Source: Clostridium sp. UBA5530 (GTDB lineage Bacteria > Bacillota > Clostridia > Clostridiales > Clostridiaceae). From it: 14,109 bases of DNA. The position numbers and the translations under genes are program-made. Of the stretch, positions 6,498-13,994 are shown piece after piece. The first letter of the stretch is position 1, and every line of letters begins with the position of its first letter. The stretch is taken from NCBI GenBank assembly GCA_002423705.1, contig DINW01000008.1, forward strand, positions 136,270-150,378, written 5' to 3'. Under the pieces are notes generated by a model. It made no database searches and was not told the DNA's origin. It worked only from the letters and a program-made list of their open reading frames with translations.

Positions 6498-7851
6498 GTT
6501 TTTTACTATAGTTAAGCCAGTCCGACTTTTTGTAATAGATGAATAATAATACTGCACTGGCAAACCAAGTTACTGAATAACCTAGGAACACTATACGTAT
6601 GTCGTTGTATATAGGAATAAGGGTTAATATCCAAAGCATACGTAGGAAACACCAACAGCACACCATAACTATCATAGGTACAGTAGTAACTCCTGCTCCA
6701 CGAAGAACTCCTGATAGGGAGTGAGTTATGGCTAAGAAAATATAACATGGTGCTAAAAATTTCATCATCAAAACCCCATAGGATATAACTTCAGCATCAT
6801 CAGAGAAGATTCTTAAAATATGAGGGCCAGAAATTAAAAGGAGAGTGGATATAACCACCGTTGTTCCTACGCTTAAAAGCATTCCTGTTTTGGAACCTTC
6901 CTTTACACGATCATATTTTTCAGCTCCTATATTTTGTCCAGTAAAGGTGGTTAGAGCCATGGAGAAACTCATAACTGGAAGTATGGCAAAACCATCTAGT
7001 TTAGTATAAGAACCACAACCTGCCATAGCTAGAGTACCAAAGTTATTTATGTTACTTTGAACTACTACGTTTGAAAAGGAAACTATAGCATTTTGAATTC
7101 CACTAGGCAATCCGATTTTAATGATTTTAATAAGCTGCTCTTTATGAAATTTTATATCTTTTATAATAATCCTATAATCTTCTTTAGTTTTCACTAAAAC
7201 ATAGACTGTAAGGACAGCGCTTACAACTTGAGCAATTAATGTGGCAATGGCTACACCAGCTACACCCATACCCAATACTGCAACAAATAGCAAGTCTAAT
7301 ACAATATTTATTATGGAAGATACTATTAGAAAATATAAAGGTCTCTTAGAATCTCCTACAGCTCGAAGAATTCCACTACAGAGATTATAAATAACAATGC
7401 CTAATACTCCAGCAAAATATATTTGGAGATATAAAGTAGATTGGTCTATGATATCCTCAGGAGTTCCCATCATCCTCAATATGTCAGAGGAGAAAAAAAT
7501 TCCAACTATGGTCATAAGAGCTCCCCCTACTATACCTAAAGCTACAGTGGTATGAACTGCATCATGAAGCTTTTCCTTGTTTTGAGCTCCAAAGTGTTGA
7601 GAGATGATTACACTACCACCTATAGCTATTCCCATGAATAGACTTACTAGAAGGTTTATTATGGGCCCTGAAGAGTTTACTGCCGCTAAGGCATCATTAC
7701 CAACAAAGTTACCTACGATTACAGCATCAGCAGTATTATAAAGTTGTTGAAATAGGTTCCCAAGAAGAAGGGGAAGTGAGAAATTCACTAACTGTTTCAA
7801 AATTGACCCTTCTGTCATTAATCCATTATTTACTGAATTCTCTTTTACCAT
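6493..7851 (-). CDS. MATE-family multidrug efflux transporter
   Basis: This protein of about 452 residues has 12 predicted membrane helices in two MatE repeats. Diagnostic segments near the N-terminus include L-P-L-L-L-G-N-L-F-Q-Q-L-Y-N-T-A-D and V-G-N-F-V-G-N-D-A-L-A-A-V; the second half has G-L-P-S-G-I-Q-N and F-T-G-Q-N-I-G-A. MATE pumps export cationic drugs and dyes in exchange for Na+ or H+. An ATG at 7912-7914 would add 21 residues but has a poor ribosome binding site. ATG 7849-7851 has GAGGT seven bases upstream and gives the usual family length, so I chose it. The gene is transcribed away from rpiR on the same strand with 171 bases between, and appears to be a separate unit. A TATAAT at 7935-7940 may be its -10. 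The drug range is not predictable. Confidence 0.93.
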   Translation of the reverse strand: MVKENSVNNGLMTEGSILKQLVNFSLPLLLGNLFQQLYNTADAVIVGNFVGNDALAAVNSSGPIINLLVSLFMGIAIGGSVIISQHFGAQNKEKLHDAVHTTVALGIVGGALMTIVGIFFSSDILRMMGTPEDIIDQSTLYLQIYFAGVLGIVIYNLCSGILRAVGDSKRPLYFLIVSSIINIVLDLLFVAVLGMGVAGVAIATLIAQVVSAVLTVYVLVKTKEDYRIIIKDIKFHKEQLIKIIKIGLPSGIQNAIVSFSNVVVQSNINNFGTLAMAGCGSYTKLDGFAILPVMSFSMALTTFTGQNIGAEKYDRVKEGSKTGMLLSVGTTVVISTLLLISGPHILRIFSDDAEVISYGVLMMKFLAPCYIFLAITHSLSGVLRGAGVTTVPMIVMVCCWCFLRMLWILTLIPIYNDIRIVFLGYSVTWFASAVLLFIYYKKSDWLNYSKKL

Positions 7852-8022
7852 TACAGATACCTCAATTCCTATAAGTTGCTTAAGTTTGTTAAAGCACACC
7901 TTGTAATAATTCATAGTTCACTTAATATATTATCATTATATTTTTACTTTTTCTATGGACATACCGTTGCTATAAACAAAATCTGTATTGGTATAATTTT
8001 TTTAAAAGTATAATTTACCCTA
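7852..8022 (-). promoter_or_regulatory. Spacer between rpiR and the MATE gene
   Basis: This AT-rich gap contains a minus-strand TATAAT at 7935-7940, a plausible -10 for the MATE gene but without a good -35. It also has two direct copies of GTATAATTT (7991-7999 and 8008-8016, 17 bp apart). I see no clear rpiR terminator and no small gene. Confidence 0.3.
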
Positions 8023-8781
8023 TTAAACAGAGTCATCAAAGTTTAGTAAGCGACAGTACTCTTCAAATAGCAAATCTAATACTATATCAAAACCTATCCT
8101 GGAAGTTAAATCATTATTATCTAGATGAAATTCCTTTAAATAGGCATAAAGCTTTATGTCGCTGAGCTGAGAAAGAATATTTTGTGAAAATCCTGTTAGG
8201 GAAATCATAGGAACATTTTTAGTTTTTATTACGCTGCAAATCTTTCTTATTATATCAGTGTTGCCGGAGTTACTTACTACTATAGCTAAATCATCTTCCT
8301 TTAGGTTTTGAGCAAACAATAAGTTGGCATCTCTATCTTCTGGGATTAAACATAGCTTATTTAAATATTGAAGCTTTTTAGCAAAGGATAAAGATGGATA
8401 TTGAGATAGCCCTAAAGAGAATATTATTATTTTATTGGCTTCTACCATGAGAGAAGCGCACTCATTAAGAACTTCACTGTTATTTAGGGAGAGGGTTTGA
8501 AGTATGGTGTTGTGAATTGAAATATGGGTGTTAGCTAATGTGGAATTGTTATGAATTTTACGGCTATTAACTATTTCATATTTTAACTCAGAAAATCCTG
8601 AATAACCTAGCTTCTTGCAAAGTCTTATTATGGTGTTAGCGGATATGTATAGGTTGTTGGCTATGTCCATTATTTTTATAGAAGAAAATGAGTTAGAGTT
8701 TTCTAGGATATACTCAATTATTTTCTTCTCTGTATTATTGATTGATATATCAGTATTAGAAATACGCTCATGAAAAAGCAA
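8023..8781 (-). CDS. RpiR/MurR-family regulator of the divergent sugar operon
   Basis: This cytoplasmic regulator of 252 residues has an N-terminal HTH_6 domain (about residues 1-73; helix-turn-helix within I-A-N-N-L-Y-I-S-A-N-T-I-I-R-L-C-K) and a C-terminal SIS domain (about 100-230) with the sugar-phosphate-binding run V-S-N-S-G-N-T. RpiR proteins sense phosphorylated sugars. It is divergent from an EIICB-GH4 operon, the same pairing as B. subtilis GlvR with glvA and glvC. The palindrome at 8977-8990 is its likely operator. A GTG at 8788-8790 opens the frame, but it is embedded in GGGGTGA, which is better read as the ribosome binding site for TTG at 8779-8781 (eight bases from the GG core). 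Whether it represses or activates is not determined; palindrome position suggests repression relieved by the imported sugar phosphate. Confidence 0.88.
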   Translation of the reverse strand: MLFHERISNTDISINNTEKKIIEYILENSNSFSSIKIMDIANNLYISANTIIRLCKKLGYSGFSELKYEIVNSRKIHNNSTLANTHISIHNTILQTLSLNNSEVLNECASLMVEANKIIIFSLGLSQYPSLSFAKKLQYLNKLCLIPEDRDANLLFAQNLKEDDLAIVVSNSGNTDIIRKICSVIKTKNVPMISLTGFSQNILSQLSDIKLYAYLKEFHLDNNDLTSRIGFDIVLDLLFEEYCRLLNFDDSV

Positions 8782-8929
8782 AATCTTCACCCCACATATT
8801 GTACATAATGGTTTAATTATAGCATTATAAGTATTACTTTAAAATAATTTAATATTATATAGTAAATTCCTGTGTAAAAAATAACAAAAAGTGAAAAAAC
8901 ACATAATAGTGAAAAAAGTATAAAGGGCC

Positions 8930-8944
8930 TTGAAAACGTTGTTA
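8930..8944 (+). promoter_or_regulatory. cre-like site (CcpA catabolite repression)
   Basis: TTGAAAACGTTGTTA fits the low-GC Firmicute cre consensus WTGNAANCGNWNNCW at every fixed position except the C near the end. The central CG and TGAAAACG half are intact. It overlaps the predicted -35 (8939-8944) of the PTS operon, where CcpA binding would repress transcription when a preferred sugar is present. Confidence 0.6.
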
Positions 8945-8967
8945 ACATACAAAACCATTGCTATACT
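8939..8967 (+). promoter_or_regulatory. Predicted promoter of the PTS operon
   Basis: TTGTTA (8939-8944) and TATACT (8962-8967) are 17 bp apart, and TG one base before the -10 makes it an extended -10. Transcription would start near 8974, giving a leader of about 45 bases that contains the 14-bp palindrome. GGGGGAG at 9007-9013 is the ribosome binding site. Confidence 0.6.
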
Positions 8968-8976
8968 TAATTTATG

Positions 8977-8990
8977 AAACATGCATGTTT
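8977..8990. promoter_or_regulatory. 14-bp palindrome, candidate RpiR operator
   Basis: AAACATGCATGTTT is a perfect palindrome beginning about three bases after the predicted transcription start of the PTS operon. A repressor bound here would block promoter clearance. The divergent RpiR-type regulator is the obvious candidate. No second copy is seen near the rpiR start. Confidence 0.55.
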
Positions 8991-9018
8991 TTAAATTTGA
9001 AAGTACGGGGGAGAAAAA

Positions 9019-10614
9019 ATGAAGAGTTTTATGCAGAAATTTGGCAAATCATTATTGTTGCCAATATCAACAATAGCAGCGGCGGGTATATTCTTAGGAT
9101 TAGCAGCTGCGCTACAAAATAGTGCCATTGTTGGAGATAGCTTCATAAAAATAGTAGGTGTACAAAACTTCATCGGATTCATAAGGAAATTAGCAGGACT
9201 AGTATTTGGAAATTTACCAGTATTCTTTGCTCTTTCTATTGCTTTAGGCATGGCTAAAGAGGAAAAGGCTACAGCAGCATTTTCATCCTTAATAGGATTT
9301 TTAGTATTTCATTTAACATTAAACTATCTACTTGGATTAAATGGAATAACAGCTGAAACAACTTCAGTAAAATATTTAATGGAAAACGGCGGGTTATCTC
9401 AAATAGATGCAAGTATAGCTAATGCTAAATATGAAACAGTACTAGGATTCTTTACATATAGAATGAATGTGTTTGCAGGAATTATTGTAGGACTTGTAGT
9501 TAGTTATTTGCATAATAAATTTTACAAAATACAATTACCAAGTGCTATAAACTTCTTTGGTGGAAAGAGATTTGTTCCATTGGTTACATTGGTAGCTATA
9601 CCACTAGTATCATTAGCTTCATATTATATATGGCCAATTATTGATGGAATAATTTCTGGACTTGGAAAGGGAATAGAAGGGGCAGGAGCTTTCGGTCCAT
9701 TTATGTACGGTTCAGTTAATAGATTATTGATTCCAACAGGTCTTCATCACATATTAAATCAGATAGTTAGGTTTACACCAATCGGTGGAACAGCAGTTAT
9801 AGATGGAGAGACAGTGGTTGGAGCATTAAATATATTTAACACAGCTATAGGATCAACTTCAAATATTTCCAATGAAGTAGTTAGAATTGGTAGTAGATAT
9901 GTAGGACAAGGACACATGATATCAGTTATGTTTGCATTACCAGCAGCAGGACTTGCTATGATTAAGTGTGCAAAGGAAGAAAACAAGAAAAAAGTTAAAG
10001 CATTAATCTTTGCAGGTTTAGCAGCTTCAATTTTAACAGGTATTACAGAGCCATTAGAATTTACATTTATGTTTATATCACCAATATTATTTGGATTCCA
10101 TATAATCATGTACGGATTAGGCTTTATGGTAATGGATCTTTTAGGAGTAGCTGTTGGAGGAGTTCAAGCAGGACTTATAGACTTCACAGTGTTTGGACTA
10201 TTTAGGGGATTAGGCACTAAGTGGTACTTTATAATACTAGTAGGTATAGTGATGGCTTTAATATACTATTATGGTTTCACATATCTAATAAAGAAATTTA
10301 ACATCATGACTCCAGGAAGAGAAGATGATGATGTAGAAGATGAGCACGTTGCAATAGAAAGTGGCAAAGGAAGTTCTTTAGCTAGTACTATAGTAGAAGC
10401 CTTGGGAGGCAAAAGCAACATAGTAAGTGTAGAAAATTGCATGACTAGATTAAGAGTTGTGGTATCTGATCATAAAATTATAGATGAAAAAACTTTGAAA
10501 AACACTGGGGCATCAGGCTTTGTTAAACCTACACCAGAAAACATTCAAATAGTTTATGGATTAAAGGTAGACCAGATAGCTAGTGATGTAAAAGCTTATT
10601 TAAAAAGCATATAG
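9019..10614 (+). CDS. PTS EIICB permease, alpha-glucoside class (GlvC/MalP-like)
   Basis: This 531-residue protein joins a membrane EIIC domain (about 1-430, roughly ten helices) to a C-terminal EIIB domain (about 455-531). EIIC shows the glucose-superfamily signatures I-P-T-G-L-H-H (238-244), F-T-P-I-G-G and G-I-T-E-P (341-345). EIIB carries the phosphorylated cysteine C474 in E-N-C-M-T-R-L-R. It imports a sugar and phosphorylates it at C6. There is no EIIA domain, so a general EIIA-Glc plus EI and HPr must come from elsewhere, as for B. subtilis GlvC/MalP (527 residues). Size, domain order and the adjacent GlvA-like GH4 gene place it in the alpha-glucoside group rather than the glucose or GlcNAc groups. 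The exact substrate is uncertain: maltose-type, or glucosylglycerate as the operon's glycerate kinase suggests. Confidence 0.9.
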   Translation: MKSFMQKFGKSLLLPISTIAAAGIFLGLAAALQNSAIVGDSFIKIVGVQNFIGFIRKLAGLVFGNLPVFFALSIALGMAKEEKATAAFSSLIGFLVFHLTLNYLLGLNGITAETTSVKYLMENGGLSQIDASIANAKYETVLGFFTYRMNVFAGIIVGLVVSYLHNKFYKIQLPSAINFFGGKRFVPLVTLVAIPLVSLASYYIWPIIDGIISGLGKGIEGAGAFGPFMYGSVNRLLIPTGLHHILNQIVRFTPIGGTAVIDGETVVGALNIFNTAIGSTSNISNEVVRIGSRYVGQGHMISVMFALPAAGLAMIKCAKEENKKKVKALIFAGLAASILTGITEPLEFTFMFISPILFGFHIIMYGLGFMVMDLLGVAVGGVQAGLIDFTVFGLFRGLGTKWYFIILVGIVMALIYYYGFTYLIKKFNIMTPGREDDDVEDEHVAIESGKGSSLASTIVEALGGKSNIVSVENCMTRLRVVVSDHKIIDEKTLKNTGASGFVKPTPENIQIVYGLKVDQIASDVKAYLKSI

Positions 10615-10656
10615 TTTAGACGCAGCTCGAAATATTGAACAATGGAGGAGCAGGAT

Positions 10657-11985
10657 ATGATAAATAATGGAAGTAAAATTACAATAGTAGGCGGTGGATC
10701 TACATGGACCCCAGGTATCTTAAAGGCAATAACAAGATACACGGAATCCTTAAATTTAAAAGAGCTAGTATTATATGATACAAATGAAGAAAGACAAAAA
10801 CCTATAGGTGAATTTGGAAAGCTACTATTTAAGGAAATTTGTCCTAATGTTAATTTTTCATACACCACAGACAAGAAGACAGCCTATGAAAATGTAGACT
10901 ATATATTCTGTCAAATCAGAACTGGTGGATATAAAATGAGAGCACTAGATGAGAAAATTCCTCTAGAAGAAGGAGTTATAGGTCAAGAAACCTGTGGAGC
11001 AGGAGGCTTTGCTTATGGAATCAGATCTTTAAGAGATATGATAGATATGGTTAAAGACATAAGGGCCTATAGCAAGGATGCTTGGATACTAAACTATACA
11101 AATCCAGCTGCCATAGTGGCTTATGGATTAACCAAAGAATTTAAAGATGACAAGAGAATTTTAAACATATGCGATCAACCAATAAACATGATTTATTCCA
11201 TGGCAAAAATTCTTAAAGTAGACCCAGATAAAATAACACCTTCATATTTTGGTTTGAATCACTTTGGATGGTTTACTCACCTATATGATGAAAATGGAAA
11301 AGATTTGTTGCCACAATTAAAGGAAATGATTTTAGACCATGGTTTTGCACCAAAGGATGCTGAACAAAGGGATAAGTCATGGCTAGATACCTATGCACTA
11401 GTGGAAGACATGGTTAGGGATTTCCCAGAATATGTTGCAAGTACTTATGTACAATATTACTTATATCCACAGTATAAGGCAGGAAAATTAGATCCTAACT
11501 ATACTCGTGCTAATGAGGTAATAAACGGAAGAGAAAAGAAGGTATTTTCAGAGTGTACTAATGCAGTGAAAGAAGGTACAACCTTAGGAAGTCACGTGGT
11601 ACAAAATGATGCTCATGGCGAGATGATAGTTCAAATAGCAGATACAATACATAACAATAAAAATAAAACTTATATTGTTATGGTAGAAAACAACGGTATA
11701 ATACCAAACTTACCTATGGATGCTATTGTAGAAGTAGCTTGTGTTCTTGGAAATAGGGGTCCTATTCCTTTCCATGTAGGAGAAATAAGTACTTTCTATA
11801 AAGGACTACTTGAAAATCAATATGCTTATGAGAGACTAACTGTAGAAGCCTTTGAAGAGGGAAGCTATATTAAGGCATTGCAAGCCTTGACTTTAAACAG
11901 GACTATAGTAGATGCTAAAAAAGCAAGGGTGATACTGGACAAATTAATAGAGGCTAATAAGGGATATTGGCCAGAATTGAAGTAA
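10657..11985 (+). CDS. GH4 6-phospho-alpha-glucosidase (GlvA/MalH-like)
   Basis: This NAD+- and divalent-metal-dependent hydrolase of 442 residues cleaves 6-phospho-alpha-glucosides to glucose 6-phosphate plus an aglycone by an oxidation-elimination mechanism. Seen: dinucleotide fold I-V-G-G-G-S-T-W-T-P-G near the N-terminus; V-I-G-Q-E-T-C-G-A-G-G; metal ligands C172 in I-C-D-Q-P and H202 in G-L-N-H-F-G-W; D173 as probable general acid; Y264 in T-Y-V-Q-Y-Y as probable base. The C-D-x-P form marks alpha-glucosidases; 6-phospho-beta-glucosidases of the family have C-N-V-P. Recalled GlvA of B. subtilis is also 442 residues and similar throughout. The frame opens at ATG 10642, but that ATG overlaps GGAGGAG (10644-10650), the ribosome binding site for ATG 10657, so I use the latter. 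It follows the permease by 42 bases. Confidence 0.92.
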   Translation: MINNGSKITIVGGGSTWTPGILKAITRYTESLNLKELVLYDTNEERQKPIGEFGKLLFKEICPNVNFSYTTDKKTAYENVDYIFCQIRTGGYKMRALDEKIPLEEGVIGQETCGAGGFAYGIRSLRDMIDMVKDIRAYSKDAWILNYTNPAAIVAYGLTKEFKDDKRILNICDQPINMIYSMAKILKVDPDKITPSYFGLNHFGWFTHLYDENGKDLLPQLKEMILDHGFAPKDAEQRDKSWLDTYALVEDMVRDFPEYVASTYVQYYLYPQYKAGKLDPNYTRANEVINGREKKVFSECTNAVKEGTTLGSHVVQNDAHGEMIVQIADTIHNNKNKTYIVMVENNGIIPNLPMDAIVEVACVLGNRGPIPFHVGEISTFYKGLLENQYAYERLTVEAFEEGSYIKALQALTLNRTIVDAKKARVILDKLIEANKGYWPELK

Positions 11986-12002
11986 ACATAGTAGTGTATA
12001 AT

Positions 12003-12035
12003 GAAAATCAGTGGTGGATATCATCACTGATTTTC
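12003..12035 (+). other. Intercistronic hairpin between the GH4 and chbG genes
   Basis: A 14-bp stem with one G-U pair (12003-12016 with 12022-12035) closes a five-base loop, 17 bases after the GH4 stop. The stem is followed by TGTAAATT, not a T run, so it is a poor terminator. It could protect the upstream mRNA from 3' exonucleases or lower expression of the last two genes. A TATAAT at 12043-12048 follows, with no good -35. Confidence 0.6.
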
Positions 12036-12074
12036 TGTAAATTATAATTACCATATGATTTAGGAGGAATTTTA

Positions 12075-12809
12075 ATGTCAAATATAATATTTAATGCAGA
12101 TGACTTTGGATATAGTAAGGGAATAAACTATGGTATTGTTGAGGCTTACAAAAGTGGAGTATTAACATCTACTACTTTAATGGTGAATATGGCTGGTAGC
12201 TGTCACGGCGGAGAATTGATGAAGGAAACGGAAGGATTAGCAGTAGGATTGCATCTTAATATATCCCTAGGAAAGCCTTTAACCAATGGAAAGACTTTAG
12301 TTGGTGATGATGGAAAGTTTATGAAGCCTAACAATTTACCACAGGGATATAAATATTGTGAGAAAGAGCTAAAAGAAGAAATAGAAGCTCAATATGATAG
12401 ATTTCTGGAGATTACAGGGAAAAAGCCTTCTCATTTAGATTCACATCTTTTTAGTACGGATAAGATACCTGAAATGAGAAAGTTAGCAGCAGAACTGGCT
12501 AAAGATAAAAACATTCCTCTTAGAAATTATGATATAGATTTATACAATCATGTAGAATTTATAAATTATAGAAATTACAATGCCAAACCTACTTTAGACT
12601 ATATAGTAGAGAATTTTAGTGATATTATAAGTTATGAATATGTGGAGATAATGACTCATCCAGGTTATGTGGATTTTGATGTCTATAACAATTCTTCTTA
12701 TAACATTCAAAGGGTTAATGAACTTCACTTTTTAACCTCTGAGAATATAAAGAATTTAATAAAGGAAAACAAAGTTAATTTAATTAATTATAATGATGTG
12801 AGGAAGTAG
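12075..12809 (+). CDS. ChbG/YdjC-family carbohydrate deacetylase
   Basis: This 244-residue protein belongs to the YdjC/ChbG/HpnK family of metal-dependent polysaccharide-deacetylase-like enzymes. The metal triad is present: D10 in N-A-D-D-F-G, H60 in G-L-H-L-N and H124 in S-H-L-D-S-H, matching D11, H61 and H125 of E. coli ChbG; H195 in T-H-P-G-Y-V-D is the conserved late histidine. ChbG removes an N-acetyl group from chitobiose 6-phosphate so that the GH4 enzyme ChbF can act. AGGAGG lies at 12062-12067, and one base separates the stop from the glycerate kinase start, so the two are coupled. Its presence with an alpha-type GH4 enzyme suggests an acetylated alpha-glucoside, or another deacylated phospho-sugar. 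Family and metal site are clear; substrate is inferred. Confidence 0.85.
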   Translation: MSNIIFNADDFGYSKGINYGIVEAYKSGVLTSTTLMVNMAGSCHGGELMKETEGLAVGLHLNISLGKPLTNGKTLVGDDGKFMKPNNLPQGYKYCEKELKEEIEAQYDRFLEITGKKPSHLDSHLFSTDKIPEMRKLAAELAKDKNIPLRNYDIDLYNHVEFINYRNYNAKPTLDYIVENFSDIISYEYVEIMTHPGYVDFDVYNNSSYNIQRVNELHFLTSENIKNLIKENKVNLINYNDVRK

Positions 12810-12810
12810 T

Positions 12811-13950
12811 ATGAAAAATATATTGGTGGCTCCAGATTCATTTAAGGGAAGTTTAACCTCTATAGAAGCTTGTGAATCCATAAAGAAAGGCCTTTTAAAG
12901 TCAGGTGAAGATTTTAATGTGACTATGATGCCTATGGCAGACGGTGGAGAAGGTACTGCCGCTGTTATTACTTCTAACAGCAAGGGTGAGATGAAATGGA
13001 AAAATTGCATTGGGCCCATAGGTGAGGAGATACAGGTACAGTATGGAATTCTACCAGAGAAAAACACAGCGGTTATAGATATTGCCAGCTGCTGTGGCTT
13101 GGAAATGGTAGATAAATCTATAAGAACTCCAATGATAACAAGCTCTAGGGCTGTAGGTGAGCTACTTAAATATTTACTGGATTTGGAATACAGAGATTTC
13201 ATCATAGGTCTAGGTGGTTCTGGTACTAATGATGGAGGAATAGGCATGCTTCAAGCTTTGGGAGCTAGCTTTCTAGATCATAGAGGACATGAAATAAAGG
13301 CCATTGGTGGTAATCTTATATCTATTAAGGATATAAATCTAGATTCCATAGACCAGCGAATATTTCAAAGCAATATTACAGTAGCTTGTGATGTAACCAA
13401 TCCTATGGTAGGAGAAAAAGGTGCCACCTTTGTTTTCGGACCACAAAAAGGTGCCACTGAAGAAGAACTAGAGATTTTAGAACAGGGAATGAAAAACTAT
13501 AGTGATATATTAAAAAATAAAAATCATAAAGATATTGCCCATATTCCCGGTAGTGGTGCAGCAGGGGGACTAGGTGGAGCTTTTTATTTGCTCAATGGAA
13601 AGATGAAATCAGGCATAGATCTTATTTTAGATATATGCAATTTTGAAGAAGCATTAAGCCAGTGTGATCTTGTTATAACTGGAGAAGGCTCAGTAGACTT
13701 TCAAACTAAGTTCGGAAAAACCATAGCAGGCATCAGCACCATGGCTAAAAAACATAATAAACCTGTTATAGTCATTACTGGAGCCATTGGACATAAAGCT
13801 GAAGAATTATATGAAATAGGGGTTACAAGTATATTCTCTATAATGGACAGGCCAAAGACACTAGAGGAGGCCTTTAAAGAAGCTAAAGAATCTGTAGTTA
13901 AGGTTTCTGAAAACATAGGAAGAACTTTATTGATATCAAGTGAAATTTAG
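12811..13950 (+). CDS. Glycerate kinase (GlxK/GarK family)
   Basis: This 379-residue cytoplasmic enzyme uses ATP to phosphorylate D-glycerate, giving 2-phosphoglycerate (type II activity, usual for this family) or 3-phosphoglycerate, both glycolytic intermediates. Family motifs are intact: A-P-D-S-F-K-G-S-L-T-S (7-17), M-A-D-G-G-E-G-T (42-49), G-L-G-G-S-G-T-N-D-G-G (133-143), G-S-G-A-A-G-G-L-G-G-A (247-257) and T-G-E-G-S-V-D (290-296). Length is normal. The start ATG lies one base after the chbG stop, with GAGGAAG inside chbG as ribosome binding site, so it is the last gene of the sugar operon. Glycerate kinases usually accompany glycerate, glucarate or allantoin pathways; here none of those genes is present, which suggests that glycerate is released from the imported glycoside. 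Confidence 0.93.
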   Translation: MKNILVAPDSFKGSLTSIEACESIKKGLLKSGEDFNVTMMPMADGGEGTAAVITSNSKGEMKWKNCIGPIGEEIQVQYGILPEKNTAVIDIASCCGLEMVDKSIRTPMITSSRAVGELLKYLLDLEYRDFIIGLGGSGTNDGGIGMLQALGASFLDHRGHEIKAIGGNLISIKDINLDSIDQRIFQSNITVACDVTNPMVGEKGATFVFGPQKGATEEELEILEQGMKNYSDILKNKNHKDIAHIPGSGAAGGLGGAFYLLNGKMKSGIDLILDICNFEEALSQCDLVITGEGSVDFQTKFGKTIAGISTMAKKHNKPVIVITGAIGHKAEELYEIGVTSIFSIMDRPKTLEEAFKEAKESVVKVSENIGRTLLISSEI

Positions 13951-13994
13951 GTTAAGGTAGAGTTTAAACTTTACCTTAACCTAAATTTTATTTT
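13943..13994 (+). terminator. Terminator of the PTS sugar operon
   Basis: A perfect 17-bp stem pairs 13943-13959 with 13972-13988 and can extend inward by a G-U and four more pairs. It is followed by TTTTATTTT. The left arm includes the glycerate kinase stop codon (13948-13950). This is a strong rho-independent terminator; the A-rich left flank could also let it work in the opposite direction. Confidence 0.88.

Noticed and set aside
7852..7914. Longer MATE protein starting at ATG 7914
   Set aside because: The upstream sequence has only a weak purine match, while ATG 7851 has GAGGT at seven bases and gives the usual family length.
9759..10109. Minus-strand open frame of 116 codons opposite the EIICB gene
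   Set aside because: It lies wholly within a strongly supported membrane-protein gene and its composition is that of a shadow frame.
9019..10614. Glucose- or N-acetylglucosamine-specific PTS permease
   Set aside because: Overall resemblance and the neighbouring GlvA-like hydrolase favour the alpha-glucoside group, and there is no fused EIIA domain.
10657..11985. 6-phospho-beta-glucosidase (CelF/ChbF type), which would fit ChbG
   Set aside because: The key motif reads C-D-Q-P, the alpha-glucosidase form, not C-N-V-P, and the sequence follows GlvA closely.
12780..13247. Minus-strand open frame of 155 codons opposite the glycerate kinase gene
   Set aside because: It is antisense to a clear family member, has no family-like motifs and is rich in proline and serine, as expected from a reversed reading of codon-biased sequence.
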